64,000 nucleotides of DNA. Origin: Streptomyces inusitatus. Its GTDB lineage: Bacteria; Actinomycetota; Actinomycetes; Streptomycetales; Streptomycetaceae. A program made the translations under genes and the position numbers. Position 1 is the stretch's first letter. Each line of letters opens with the position of its first letter. This document shows, in pieces, positions 33,641 to 42,940 of the stretch. The stretch lies in NCBI RefSeq assembly GCF_014651115.1, contig NZ_BMWG01000007.1, positions 62,001-126,000 on the forward strand, given 5' to 3'. The notes under the pieces are model-generated. The model saw only the letters and a list, made by a program, of their open reading frames with translations, was not told where the DNA came from and did no database searches.

Positions 33641-34498
33641 TCAGGCCCAGCCGTCGCCGCCGTCGCCGCCGTCCAGGACCACCCGCTCCTCACCCGCGTA
33701 CACATTCATCTGCGTACCCCGCAGAAAACCGATCAGCGTCAGACCGCTCTCCGCCGCCAGATCCACCGCCAGCGACGACGGCGCGGAAACCGCCGCCAGC
33801 ACCGGCACCCCCGCCATCACCGCCTTCTGCGCCAGCTCGAACGACGCCCGCCCGGAGACCAGCAGAATCGCCCGCGACAGCGGCAGCCCACCGCCGCGCA
33901 GCGCCCGCCCGACCAGCTTGTCGACGGCGTTGTGCCGACCCACGTCCTCCTGGACGTCCAGCAACTCGCCCTCCTCGGAGAAGAGCCCGGCCGCGTGCAG
34001 CCCCCCGGTCCGCTCGAAGACCCGCTGCGCCGCCCGCAGCCGGTCCGGCAGCGCCGACAGCAGCGACGGCGCGATCCGCAGCGGGGGAGCGTCGGCGATC
34101 GCGAAACGCGCGGTGGTGCGCACCGCGTCGAGACTCGCCTTGCCGCACAGCCCGCACGACGAGGTGGTGTACACATGGCGCTCCAGACCGATGTCCGGCA
34201 CCGCCACCCCGGGCGCGAGCGTCACATTCACCACGTTGTAGGTGTTCACCCCCTCCGCGGTCGCCCCCGCGCAGTACGCGATCGTCCGTATGTCGTCCGC
34301 CGCCGCGATCACGCCCTCGCTCACCAGGAAACCGGCCGCGAGCGCGAAATCGTCGCCCGGGGTGCGCATGGTGATCGCGAGCGCCTTGCCGTTCAGCCGG
34401 ATCTCCAGCGGCTCCTCCGCCACCAGGGTGTCGGGGCGGGACGAGACCACCCCGTCACGGACGCGGATGGTGCGGCGGCGCTCGGTGAGCCGTCCCAT
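33641..34498 (-). CDS. fdhD: formate dehydrogenase accessory sulfurtransferase
   Basis: 285 residues from ATG 34498. The sulfur-transfer cysteines are in TTSSCGLCGKASLD. Other signatures: EEPLEIRLNG, MRTPGDDFALAAGFLVSEG, GGLHAAGLF and DVGRHNAVDKLVGRAL. FdhD passes sulfur from IscS to the molybdenum cofactor of formate dehydrogenases. The molybdoenzyme at 10.7 kb is of another family and does not need it. Confidence 0.95.
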   Translation of the reverse strand: MGRLTERRRTIRVRDGVVSSRPDTLVAEEPLEIRLNGKALAITMRTPGDDFALAAGFLVSEGVIAAADDIRTIAYCAGATAEGVNTYNVVNVTLAPGVAVPDIGLERHVYTTSSCGLCGKASLDAVRTTARFAIADAPPLRIAPSLLSALPDRLRAAQRVFERTGGLHAAGLFSEEGELLDVQEDVGRHNAVDKLVGRALRGGGLPLSRAILLVSGRASFELAQKAVMAGVPVLAAVSAPSSLAVDLAAESGLTLIGFLRGTQMNVYAGEERVVLDGGDGGDGWA

Positions 34499-34513
34499 GG
34501 TGATCAGTCCCGA

Positions 34514-34552
34514 TTCTTCGCTGAGGTTCTTCGCTGGGGTTCTTCGCCGAGA
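34514..34552. repeat. three 13-bp TTCTTCGCTGAGG repeats
   Basis: TTCTTCGCTGAGG, TTCTTCGCTGGGG and TTCTTCGCCGAGA follow one another in the 241-bp divergent gap between fdhD and the KASIII gene, 16 bp upstream of the fdhD start. Could be a repeated regulator site or slippage. Confidence 0.7.
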
Positions 34553-34739
34553 GGCTTTCGACCGCCCCATTCTCACCGACGGCGGCCCCCCGGGGCCGGG
34601 GCGGGCACGGCACGGGTACCGTCACCCTTCGGGAAGCTCCAAATTCATGGGCCCCAATCCTGTGGGATCACCTGCCGTCGTACCGGTTGGTAGCAGCGAA
34701 GACTGGGGCATTCCACTGCCCGCACGGAGGGGATCCGAC

Positions 34740-35687
34740 ATGACCGGTTCACGTATCACCGCCCTCGGGCACTACCAGCCCGCCGCCGTACTCACCAATG
34801 AGTACCTCGCCGGCCTGGTCGACACCAGCGACGAGTGGATCCGCAGCAGGGTGGGCATCGAGACCCGCCACGCCGCCGCGGACGACGAGCCGGTCGACGA
34901 GCTGGCCGCGCACGCCGCGGCCAAGGCGCTCGCCTCCGCCGGACTCGGCCCCCAGGACATCGACATGGTCCTGGTCGCCACCTCCACCGCCATCGACCGC
35001 TCCCCGAACACGGCGGCGCGCGTCGCCGCCCGGCTGGGCATGGAGTCCCCGGCGGTGATGGACGTGAACGTCGTCTGCGCCGGATTCACCCACGCCCTCG
35101 CCACCGCCGACCACACGGTCCGCGCAGGGGCCGCCGAGCGGGTCCTGGTCATCGGCGCGGACAAGATGACCGCCGTGACCGACTGGACCGACCGCACCAC
35201 CTGCGTCCTGGTCGGCGACGGCGCGGGCGCGGCGGTGGTCGAGGCCGCGCCGGACGGCGAGCGGCCCGGCATCGGCCCGGTGCTGTGGGGCTCGGTCCCC
35301 TCGATGGGCCACGCCGTACGGATCGAGGGCACCCCGCCCGTCTTCGCCCAGGAGGGCCAGGCCGTCTACCGCTGGGCCACCACCCAGCTGCCGCCCATCG
35401 CCCGCAAGGTCTGCGAACGCGGCGGCGTACGCCCCGACGAACTGGCCGCCGTCGTACTCCACCAGGCGAATCTCCGGATCATCGAACCGGTGGCACAGAA
35501 GATCGGCGCGGTGAACGCGATCATCGCCCGCGACGTCGTCGAGTCCGGCAACACCTCGGCCGCCTCCATCCCGCTGGCCCTCGCCAAACTCGCCGAGCGC
35601 GGCGAGATCTCCTCCGGCGATCCGGTGCTCCTCTTCGGCTTCGGCGGCAACCTCTCCTACGCGGGCCAGATCATCCGCTGCCCGTGA
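34740..35687 (+). CDS. 3-oxoacyl-ACP synthase III family enzyme
   Basis: 315 residues from ATG 34740 (GGAGGGG upstream). Catalytic triad: Cys113 in VNVVCAGFTHAL, His in VLHQANLRI (about 241) and Asn in SGNTSAASIPLAL (about 271). LLFGFGGNLSYAGQII closes the fold. The family initiates fatty-acid or polyketide chains from acyl-CoA. No acyl carrier protein or reductase lies next to it, so this is more likely an accessory or secondary-metabolism KASIII than the housekeeping FabH. Confidence 0.9.
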   Translation: MTGSRITALGHYQPAAVLTNEYLAGLVDTSDEWIRSRVGIETRHAAADDEPVDELAAHAAAKALASAGLGPQDIDMVLVATSTAIDRSPNTAARVAARLGMESPAVMDVNVVCAGFTHALATADHTVRAGAAERVLVIGADKMTAVTDWTDRTTCVLVGDGAGAAVVEAAPDGERPGIGPVLWGSVPSMGHAVRIEGTPPVFAQEGQAVYRWATTQLPPIARKVCERGGVRPDELAAVVLHQANLRIIEPVAQKIGAVNAIIARDVVESGNTSAASIPLALAKLAERGEISSGDPVLLFGFGGNLSYAGQIIRCP

Positions 35688-35736
35688 GCCGTCCGCCGTC
35701 CTGAGCCGTCCGCGGTCCGTGAGTCGTCCGCCGTCC
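35685..35736. repeat. three 17-bp TGAGCCGTCCGCCGTCC repeats
   Basis: Tandem imperfect units begin exactly at the KASIII stop codon, so each unit carries an in-phase-like TGA. They fill most of the 78-bp gap before the NUDIX gene. Confidence 0.75.
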
Positions 35737-35765
35737 ACCCCGCCCCCAGGGGCACACTGGCAGGC

Positions 35766-36242
35766 ATGACGGCTGTGACGAGTGCGGGACTCCTGCTGTT
35801 CCGCGGCCGGGGCACACACCTCCAGGTGCTCATCGGCCACATGGGCGGCCCCTTCTGGCAGGACCGCGACGAGGGAGCCTGGTCCGCGCCGAAGGGGCAG
35901 TACACCCCCGACGAGGAACCGCGCGCCGCGGCCCGCCGCGAGTTCGAGGAAGAACTGGGACTCCCCCCGCCCGACGGACCCTGGCTCCCCCTCGGAGAGT
36001 CACGCCAGCCCGGCGGCAAGACCGTCACCCTCTGGGCGCTCGCCGGCGACCTCGACACCGACCTGGTGGTACCCGGCACCTTCACCATGGAATGGCCCCC
36101 GCACTCCGGCCGCACCCGGGAATTCCCCGAGATCGACCGGGCCCAGTGGTGCGGCCTCGACGAGGCCCGCCGCAAGCTGGTCAAGGGACAGCACATCTTC
36201 CTCGACCGGCTGGCCGCCCTGCCCGAGACCGCCCCCCACTGA
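35766..36242 (+). CDS. NUDIX hydrolase
   Basis: 158 residues. The Nudix box runs from PKGQYTPDEEPRAAARREFE to EELGL, matching GX5EX7REUXEEXGU except that its first Gly-X5-Glu is GQYTPDE. The likely activity is hydrolysis of a nucleoside diphosphate linked to another moiety, acting in house-cleaning. LLFRGRGTHLQVLIGHMGG and WSAPKGQ mark the start of the fold. It precedes the ROK gene. Confidence 0.9.
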   Translation: MTAVTSAGLLLFRGRGTHLQVLIGHMGGPFWQDRDEGAWSAPKGQYTPDEEPRAAARREFEEELGLPPPDGPWLPLGESRQPGGKTVTLWALAGDLDTDLVVPGTFTMEWPPHSGRTREFPEIDRAQWCGLDEARRKLVKGQHIFLDRLAALPETAPH

Positions 36243-36282
36243 CCGCCCAGCCCTTTGTCCCGGGTGTGGAAGAAGTCGCACC

Positions 36283-36301
36283 AGAACTCCGCGCAAGTTC
36301 T
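36283..36301. promoter_or_regulatory. candidate ROK operator (AGAACT-N7-AGTTCT)
   Basis: A perfect 6-bp inverted repeat lies inside a larger dyad (GGAAGAA...TTCTTCC) about 100 bp before the ROK gene. A half cre-like TGAAAGCGCTGCTA follows. Arrangement and distance fit a sugar-responsive repressor site for the regulator and the importer downstream; unproven. Confidence 0.5.
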
Positions 36302-36400
36302 TCCCACCCGGTGAAAGCGCTGCTACGTTCCCCTCGAAGCCGCAGCACCGACAGCCGCATCGGGTTCCCCGCGCCGAAGCCCGGGGGATGGGAGGGGCAG

Positions 36401-37591
36401 TTGAGACGGATGACCGCTCGACCCGCGAACGCGCACCAGGCCAGGCTGCTCCGGCTGCTGCGCGACCAGGGACCCAACTCCCGCGCCCAGCTCGGCGATC
36501 TGATCGACCTCTCCCGGTCGAAACTCGCCGTCGAGGTCGACCGGCTCCTCGACACCGGTCTCGTCGTCGCCGACGGCCTCGCCGCCTCACGCGGCGGCCG
36601 CCGCTCCCACAACATCCGGCTCGCCCCCGGACTGCGCCTCCTCGGCGTCGACATAGGGGCCACCTCCATAGACGTCGCCGTCACCAACGCGGAACTGGAA
36701 GTACTCGGCCACCTCAACCACCCCATGGACGTCCGCGAAGGCCCCGTCGCGGTCTTCGAACAAGCCCTCTCCATGGCCGCCAAACTCAAAGCCACCGGAC
36801 TCGCCGAAGGATTCGACGGCGCGGGCATAGGAGTCCCCGGACCGGTCCGCTTCCCCGAGGGCGTCCCGGTCGCCCCGCCGATCATGCCCGGCTGGGACGG
36901 CTTCCCCGTACGCGAGGCCCTCAGCCAGGACCTCGGCTGCCCCGTCATGGTCGACAACGACGTGAACCTCATGGCGATGGGGGAGCAGCACGCCGGCGTC
37001 GCCCGCTCCGTCGCCGACTACCTCTGCGTCAAAATAGGCACCGGCATAGGCTGCGGCATCGTCGTCGGCGGAGAGGTCTACCGGGGTACGACGGGCAGCG
37101 CGGGCGACATCGGCCACATCCAGGTCGAACCCGGCGGACGCCCCTGCGCCTGCGGCAACCGGGGCTGCCTGGAAGCCCACTTCAGCGGTGCCGCGCTCGC
37201 CCGCGACGCCGAGGACGCCGCCCGCTCCGGCCGCTCCCCGGAACTCGCCGAACGCCTCGCCGCCACCGGAACACTCACCGCCGTCGACGTCGCCGCAGCG
37301 GCCGCCGCAGGCGACACCACCTCGCTCCGGCTCATACGCGAGGGCGGCAACCGCGTCGGCCAGGTCATCGCCGGCCTCGTCAGCTTCTTCAACCCGGGCC
37401 TGGTGGTGATAGGCGGCGGCGTCACCGGCGTCGGACACACCCTCCTCGCCAGCATACGAACCCAGGTCTACCGCCAGTCCCTCCCCCTCGCGACCGGCAA
37501 CCTCCCCATCGTCCTCGGCGAACTCGGCCCCCTCGCCGGCGTCACCGGCGCCGCCCGCCTCATCACCGACCACCTCTTCTCCCCCGCCTGA
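36401..37591 (+). CDS. ROK family transcriptional regulator
   Basis: 396 residues from a TTG 5 nt after GGGAGG; ATG 36410 is the alternative start. An N-terminal winged helix (HQARLLRLLRDQGPNSRAQL and on) is followed by a ROK kinase-like domain: LGVDIGATSIDVAV phosphate loop, and zinc motif GHIQVEPGGRPCACGNRGCLE. ROK regulators sense sugars, and this one opens the 20-kb sugar/cyclitol block, so it is the obvious local controller. Confidence 0.92.
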   Translation: MRRMTARPANAHQARLLRLLRDQGPNSRAQLGDLIDLSRSKLAVEVDRLLDTGLVVADGLAASRGGRRSHNIRLAPGLRLLGVDIGATSIDVAVTNAELEVLGHLNHPMDVREGPVAVFEQALSMAAKLKATGLAEGFDGAGIGVPGPVRFPEGVPVAPPIMPGWDGFPVREALSQDLGCPVMVDNDVNLMAMGEQHAGVARSVADYLCVKIGTGIGCGIVVGGEVYRGTTGSAGDIGHIQVEPGGRPCACGNRGCLEAHFSGAALARDAEDAARSGRSPELAERLAATGTLTAVDVAAAAAAGDTTSLRLIREGGNRVGQVIAGLVSFFNPGLVVIGGGVTGVGHTLLASIRTQVYRQSLPLATGNLPIVLGELGPLAGVTGAARLITDHLFSPA

Positions 37592-37663
37592 CCGGCCAGC
37601 CCCAGCCCCGGGAGGTCCCTCCCGTCCCTCCCATCCCTCCCGGGCGAAGCCCTGGGGGTCCGT

Positions 37664-37890
37664 CAATTCCAGCCCGTCCGGCGTTTGAGGACGGACCTGA
37701 CGCCCGGAGATCCGCACCATCGGCAGGCCGGTCAATTGAAGCCCGTCGGGGGGTCCCTCCCAGGCGAAGCCCTGGGGGAGTTCGCGGACGAACCTCGCCC
37801 GGAGAGCCCGCACCATCGGCAGGCCGGTCAATTGAAGCCCGTCCGGCGTTTGAGGACGGACCTCACACCCGGAGACCCGCACCATCAGGC
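37664..37890. repeat. three tandem 60-96-bp repeats ('CAATT...GCCCGTCCGGCGTTTGAGGAC')
   Basis: Units at 37664, 37733 and 37829 share CAATT(C/G)(C/A)AGCCCGTC and CCCGGAGA(T/G)(C)CCGCACCATC. The middle copy is interrupted by an inserted CCCTGGGCTTCGCCCGGG-type hairpin, the same motif as inside the MITE-like element; another copy of the hairpin stands at 37640. These fill the 343-bp gap between the ROK and ATPase genes. No gene is present; transcription must read through or restart here. Confidence 0.8.
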
Positions 37891-37934
37891 CCCCGCACCC
37901 CACCCCGCCTCAACGCACCCCCCGGAGGCACCCC

Positions 37935-39458
37935 ATGCCCCCATCCACCCCCCTCCTCACCATGTCCGCCATCACCAAAACCTTCCCCGGCGTCCGCGCC
38001 CTCGACGGCGTCGACCTCGAAGTCCGCACGGGCGAGGTCCACTGCCTCCTCGGACAGAACGGCGCCGGCAAATCCACCCTCATCAAAGTCCTCGCCGGAG
38101 CCCACCGCCCCGACAGCGGCACCATCACCTGGCGAGGCGAACGCACCGCCCTCACCTCGCCCATCGCCGCCATGCGCCTCGGCATCGCCACCATCTACCA
38201 GGAACTCGACCTCGTCGAAGGACTCTCCGTCGCCGACAACATCCACCTCGGCCACGAACCCACCACCGCCGGATTCCTCGTACGCCGCAAAGACGCCCGC
38301 GCCTCGGCCACCCGCCTCCTGGCCCGCCTCGGCCACCCCGAGATCGACCCGGCGCGCCTCGTCGCGGACCTCCCCGCCGCCCAGCGGCAGATCGTCTCCA
38401 TGGCACGCGCCCTCTCCCACGACGTACGCCTCATCGTCATGGACGAACCCTCCGCCGCCCTCGACCCCGACGAAGTCGACAACCTCTTCCGCATCGTCGG
38501 CGACCTCACCGCCGAAGGAGTCGCCGTCATCCACATCTCCCACCGCCTCGAAGAGATCCGCCGCATCGGCGACCGCGTCACCGTCCTCAAGGACGGCCGC
38601 GCCGTGGCCGGCGGACTCCCCGCCAAGACCACCCCCACCCGCGACATCGTCGCCCTGATGACCGGCCGCGACACCGAGCACACCTTCCCGCCGCGCCCCT
38701 CTCCGACCGCCGCGGATCTCCCGCCGCCCGTCCTCCGCGTCGAAGGCCTCGCCCGAGCCGGCGAATTCACCGCCCTCGACCTCGAACTCCGCCCCGGCGA
38801 GATCGTCGGCATCGCCGGACTCGTCGGCTCCGGCCGCTCCGAGATCCTGGAGACGATCTACGGAGCCCGCCGCCCCACCGCCGGACACGTCCTCGTCGAC
38901 GGCACCGCGCTGCGCCCCGGCAGCGTACGCTCCGCCGTGCGCGCCGGAATCGGACTCGCCCCCGAGGAACGCAAGGCCCAGGGCCTGCTGCTCATCGAGA
39001 CCGTCACCCGCAATGTGTCCCTCGCCGCACTGCCCCGCCTCTCCCGCGCCGGCTGGGTCGACCGCGCCGCCGAACGCGCCGCCGCACAGCGCGCCACCAG
39101 GGAGATCTCCCTGCGCCCCGACAACCCCGACGCCCCGGTCCGCACCCTGTCCGGCGGCAACCAGCAGAAGGCCGTACTCGCCCGCTGGCTGCTGCGCGGC
39201 TGCAAGGTACTCCTGCTGGACGAACCCACCCGGGGCGTCGACGTCGGAGCGCGCGCCGAGCTGTACGCGGTGATCCGCGCCCTCGCCGCCGAGGGCCTCG
39301 CCGTACTCCTGGTCTCCAGTGAGGTGCCCGAGGTGCTCGGCCTCGCCGACCGGGTCCTCGTCCTGCGCGAGGGGACCGTCGTGCACACCGCCGACGCCCG
39401 CGACCTGGACGAGCACCGCGTACTCGATCTCGTGATGGAAGGGAGCCCGGCGGCATGA
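37935..39458 (+). CDS. sugar ABC transporter ATPase (RbsA/MglA-type, two ABC domains)
   Basis: 507 residues with tandem ABC domains. The first has GQNGAGKST and MDEPSAAL. The second has the degenerate Walker A GLVGSGRSEI and LSGGNQQKAVLARWL then LDEPTRGVD, the RbsA pattern. It powers the import of a monosaccharide or cyclitol with the permease and binding protein that follow. The stop overlaps the permease start (ATGA). Confidence 0.95.
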   Translation: MPPSTPLLTMSAITKTFPGVRALDGVDLEVRTGEVHCLLGQNGAGKSTLIKVLAGAHRPDSGTITWRGERTALTSPIAAMRLGIATIYQELDLVEGLSVADNIHLGHEPTTAGFLVRRKDARASATRLLARLGHPEIDPARLVADLPAAQRQIVSMARALSHDVRLIVMDEPSAALDPDEVDNLFRIVGDLTAEGVAVIHISHRLEEIRRIGDRVTVLKDGRAVAGGLPAKTTPTRDIVALMTGRDTEHTFPPRPSPTAADLPPPVLRVEGLARAGEFTALDLELRPGEIVGIAGLVGSGRSEILETIYGARRPTAGHVLVDGTALRPGSVRSAVRAGIGLAPEERKAQGLLLIETVTRNVSLAALPRLSRAGWVDRAAERAAAQRATREISLRPDNPDAPVRTLSGGNQQKAVLARWLLRGCKVLLLDEPTRGVDVGARAELYAVIRALAAEGLAVLLVSSEVPEVLGLADRVLVLREGTVVHTADARDLDEHRVLDLVMEGSPAA

Positions 39459-40495
39459 CCCAGCCAGCCACACCGGCCCGGCGGAACGACCCCGCCGGCC
39501 CCCCGAAGACCTCGCCGCCCCGGCGCGGCGACCCCCGCGCCGCGCCGGGAGCGCGCGCCGACGTCCGCACCCTCTCGCTCCTCGGCGTGCTCGCCGCCCT
39601 GATAGCCGTCGGAGGCCTCACCCGCCCCGAGGAGTTCCTCGCCACCAGCAACCTTCAGCTCGTCCTCACCCAGGCGTCCGTCATCGGCGTCGTCACCGTC
39701 GGCATGACCTTCGTCATCACCAGCGGCGGCATCGATCTGTCGGTCGGCGCGATCGTGGCGCTCTCCTCGGTGTGGGCGACCACCGTCGCCACCCAGGAGT
39801 ACGGATTCACCGGCATCCTCTTCACCGCCGTCGCCGTGGGCGTCGGCTGCGGACTGGTCAACGGAGTGCTGATCGCCTACGGGGGCATGGTGCCGTTCAT
39901 CGCGACCATCGCGATGCTCGCCTCCGCCCGGGGGCTCGCCCTTCAGATCACCGACGGCAAGACCCAGATCGTCACCGTGGACTCCGTGCTCGACCTCGGC
40001 GTCAAGGACGCCAACATCCTCGGCGTCCCCCCGCTGGTCCTCGTCTTCGCGGTCGTCGTCGCCCTCGGCTGGCTGCTCCTCAACCGCACCACCTTCGGCC
40101 GCCGGACCCTCGCCGTCGGCGGCAACCCGGAAGCCGCCCGGCTCGCCGGCATCGACGTCCGCCGCCAGCGCCTGTATCTCTATCTGCTCTCCGGACTCTG
40201 CTGCGGCATCGCCGCCTTCATGCTGATCGTGCTCTCCGGCTCCGGCCAGAACACCAACGGCAACCTCTACGAACTGGACGCCATCGCCGCCGCCATCATC
40301 GGCGGCACCCTGCTCAGCGGCGGCCGGGGCACCATCGCCGGCTCCCTCCTCGGCGTCCTGATCTTCACCACGATCACCAACATCTTCGCCCTCAACAACC
40401 TGGAGAGCGCCGTCCAGCAGATCGCCAAGGGCGCGATCATCGTCGCCGCCGTCCTGGTCCAGCACCGCACCCTGCGCGAGGGCCGCGGCACCTGA
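39455..40495 (+). CDS. sugar ABC transporter permease (RbsC-type)
   Basis: 346 residues, about nine hydrophobic segments. The RbsC signature GGIDLSVGAIVALSSVWAT and the cytoplasmic EAA-like loop GNPEAARLAGIDVRR are clear. A hydrophilic 45-residue N-terminus precedes the first helix. Coupled to the ATPase. Confidence 0.94.
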   Translation: MTQPATPARRNDPAGPPKTSPPRRGDPRAAPGARADVRTLSLLGVLAALIAVGGLTRPEEFLATSNLQLVLTQASVIGVVTVGMTFVITSGGIDLSVGAIVALSSVWATTVATQEYGFTGILFTAVAVGVGCGLVNGVLIAYGGMVPFIATIAMLASARGLALQITDGKTQIVTVDSVLDLGVKDANILGVPPLVLVFAVVVALGWLLLNRTTFGRRTLAVGGNPEAARLAGIDVRRQRLYLYLLSGLCCGIAAFMLIVLSGSGQNTNGNLYELDAIAAAIIGGTLLSGGRGTIAGSLLGVLIFTTITNIFALNNLESAVQQIAKGAIIVAAVLVQHRTLREGRGT

Positions 40496-40558
40496 CCCGG
40501 TGCCCCGCCCACCCCCGTACACATCCCCTGGAAACCCGTCCGAAGGGCCGGTCCCGCC

Positions 40559-41617
40559 ATGCCACAGAGCCCCGTACCCAGCCGCAGAGGCATCCTCCTC
40601 GGCACCGCCGCCGTCTCGGCGGGCGCCGTCCTCACCGCCTGTACCAGCAATGAACCCGCCGGGAAGAAGCCCGCGAACAGCCCCGCCAACGACCCCGCGC
40701 CCGCCGCGGACGACCGGCCGGGCAAAGCCGTCACCATCGGCTTCGCCGGACCCCAGGCCGACCACGGCTGGCTCAACGCCATCAACGACAACGCCCGCGC
40801 CCGCGCGAAGAAATACTCCGACGTCACCCTGGAGATCACCGAAGGCTCCAACGACACCGCCGCCCAGATCGGCCAGATCCAGACCCTGATCAACAAAAAG
40901 GTCGACGTCCTCGTCATCCTCCCCGCCGACGGCAAAGCCCTCACCCAGATCGGCCTCCAGGCCATGAGAGCCGGCATCCCCGTCATCAACCTCGACCGCG
41001 TGTTCGCCTCCCCCCAGGCCTACCGTTGCTGGATCGGCGGCGACAACTACGGCATGGGCCTCAACGCCGGCCGCTACATCGGCGAACACCTCAAGAACAA
41101 GACCGGCGCCAAAGTCATCGAACTCGCCGGAGTCGACAGCCTCGAACTCACCAGACAGCGCACCAAAGGCTTCGACGACGCCCTCAAGAACTACCCCAAC
41201 ATCACCAAAGTCGCCCGCCAGGCCGCCGATTTCACGGTCGAGTCCGGACAGGCGAAGACCGCCCAGCTCCTTCAGGCCCAGAGCGACTTCGACGCCTTCT
41301 GGAACCACGACGACGACCAGGGAGTCGGCGCACTGCGCGCCATCGCCCAAGCCGGCCGCGACGACTTCCTGATGGTCGGCGGCGCAGGCGCGAAATCCGC
41401 CATGGACGCCATCAAGGCCGACGACAGCGTCCTCAAGGCCACCGTGCTCTACCCGCCGACGATGTCCGCCTCCGCAATCGACATCGCCCGCGCCGTCGCC
41501 CAGGGCAAAGGAGTGGGCGGCCTGGCCGAACTGGAGATCCCCGCCACCATCACCCTCTACTCCGCCGTCGTCACCAAGGACAACGTCGACCAGTACCTCC
41601 CCACCGGCTTCAGCTGA
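40559..41617 (+). CDS. sugar-binding lipoprotein of the ABC importer
   Basis: 352 residues. The N-terminus combines an RR motif (SRRGILLGTAAVSAGAVLTA) with the lipobox LTAC, Cys28, so it is a Tat- or Sec-exported lipoprotein tethered to the outer membrane face. The mature part is a type I periplasmic binding fold (VTIGFAGPQADHGWLNAIND, then DVLVILPADGKAL). Family ligands are ribose, galactose, xylose and inositol; the ligand here is unknown but the Gfo/Idh and TIM barrel neighbours favour a cyclitol. Confidence 0.93.
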   Translation: MPQSPVPSRRGILLGTAAVSAGAVLTACTSNEPAGKKPANSPANDPAPAADDRPGKAVTIGFAGPQADHGWLNAINDNARARAKKYSDVTLEITEGSNDTAAQIGQIQTLINKKVDVLVILPADGKALTQIGLQAMRAGIPVINLDRVFASPQAYRCWIGGDNYGMGLNAGRYIGEHLKNKTGAKVIELAGVDSLELTRQRTKGFDDALKNYPNITKVARQAADFTVESGQAKTAQLLQAQSDFDAFWNHDDDQGVGALRAIAQAGRDDFLMVGGAGAKSAMDAIKADDSVLKATVLYPPTMSASAIDIARAVAQGKGVGGLAELEIPATITLYSAVVTKDNVDQYLPTGFS

Positions 41618-41667
41618 CCGGCGACCCGGCCACCACCGCGCAGACCGACGAGGAGGAACCCCTACAG

Positions 41668-42915
41668 ATGGACCGTACGGAACAGAGCGACAGCGACACC
41701 GGGCCGCCGCCGACACTCGGCGTCGGCATGGTCGGACACGCGTTCATGGGAGCCGCCCACTCACAGGGCTGGCGCACCGCCGCCCGCGTCTTCGACCTGC
41801 CCCTGCGGCCCGTGCTCGCCGCGATCGCGGGCCGCGACCGCACCGCCGTCCACGCCGCCGCCGCCCGGCACGGCTGGGCCGCCGCCGAGACCGACTGGCG
41901 CGCCCTCGTCGCCCGGGACGATGTCCAGCTCGTCGACATCTGCGCACCGGGCGACCTCCACGCCGAGATCGCCGTCGCCGCCCTCGAAGCCGGCAAACAC
42001 GTCCTGTGCGAGAAACCCCTCGCCAACACCGTCGCCGAAGCCGAAACCATGTCCGCCGCCGCCGACCGCGCCCGAACCCGCGGCCAAGTCGCCATGACCG
42101 GCTTCAACTACCGCCGGGTCCCCGCCGTCGCCCACGCCCGCCGCCTCATCGCCGAAGGCCGCCTCGGCGCCCTGCGCCACCTCCGCTTCAGCTACCTCCA
42201 GGACTGGCTGGTCGACCCCGCCGCCCCCCTCACCTGGCGACTGCTGCGAGAACACGCGGGCTCCGGCGCGCTCGGCGACCTCGGGGCCCATATCGTCGAC
42301 CTCGCCCAGCACCTCTCCGGCGAACTCCTCACCGGAGTGAGCGCACTCACCGAGACCTTCGTCCGCGAACGCCCCCTGCCCCACGACTCCACCGCCGCCA
42401 GAGGGTACGGAACCGTCACCGTCGACGACGCCGCCCTCTTCAACGGACGGCTCGCCTCCGGCGCACTCGCCTCCTTCGAGGCCACCCGCATGGCAACAGG
42501 CCGAAAGAACGCCCTCCGCTTCGAGATCAACGGAGAACACGGCTCACTCGCCTTCGACCTGGAACGCCTCAACGAACTCTCCTTCCACGACCACACCGAA
42601 CCCGCGGCCTCCGCCGGCTTCCGCCGCATCCTCGTCACCGAACCCGACCACCCCTACCTACGGGCCTGGTGGCCGCCCGGCCACGCCCTCGGCTACGAAC
42701 ACACCTTCACCCACCAGGCCCGCGACCTGATCGAAGCCATCGCCCACGGCACCCCGCCCGAACCCTCCTTCGCCGACGGACTCCAGGTCCAGCGCGTCCT
42801 CGCCGCCGTCGAGGAAAGCGCCCGGAAGAACGCCGTCCACACCCCCGTACCCACACAATCCGCACAGCCTGTACCTGTACAGCCCGCACCCGCACCCGCA
42901 CCCGTACAGCCCTGA
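41668..42915 (+). CDS. Gfo/Idh/MocA family NAD(P)-dependent oxidoreductase
   Basis: 415 residues from ATG 41668 (AGGAGGAACC upstream). N-terminal Rossmann fold [15 protein letters not shown], with [20 protein letters not shown] and [13 protein letters not shown]. The substrate lobe includes [14 protein letters not shown]. Members act on inositols, amino-sugars and glucosides, oxidising a ring hydroxyl. The C-terminus ends in a Pro/Val/Gln-rich tail. It shares the block with inositol-related proteins. Confidence 0.93.
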   Translation: MDRTEQSDSDTGPPPTLGVGMVGHAFMGAAHSQGWRTAARVFDLPLRPVLAAIAGRDRTAVHAAAARHGWAAAETDWRALVARDDVQLVDICAPGDLHAEIAVAALEAGKHVLCEKPLANTVAEAETMSAAADRARTRGQVAMTGFNYRRVPAVAHARRLIAEGRLGALRHLRFSYLQDWLVDPAAPLTWRLLREHAGSGALGDLGAHIVDLAQHLSGELLTGVSALTETFVRERPLPHDSTAARGYGTVTVDDAALFNGRLASGALASFEATRMATGRKNALRFEINGEHGSLAFDLERLNELSFHDHTEPAASAGFRRILVTEPDHPYLRAWWPPGHALGYEHTFTHQARDLIEAIAHGTPPEPSFADGLQVQRVLAAVEESARKNAVHTPVPTQSAQPVPVQPAPAPAPVQP

Positions 42916-42940
42916 ACCGGAACGAGGGAGGCCGAGCACC

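Noticed and set aside
33641..34498. fdhD as helper of the 10.7-kb molybdoenzyme
   Set aside because: FdhD serves formate dehydrogenases; the 10.7-kb protein belongs to the sulfite-oxidase family, which does not use it.
34740..35687. Polyketide or fatty-acid gene cluster around the KASIII enzyme
   Set aside because: No ACP, KS/AT, reductase or tailoring gene within 10 kb on either side other than an unlinked acyl-CoA ligase.
37664..37890. Possible CRISPR array
   Set aside because: Only three long unequal units with no unique spacers of constant length; it is a tandem repeat.
37685..39322. A long plus-strand frame through the repeat block and ATPase gene
   Set aside because: It is the repeat translated (QLKPVGGS-like units) then an Arg/Pro shadow of the RbsA-type gene.
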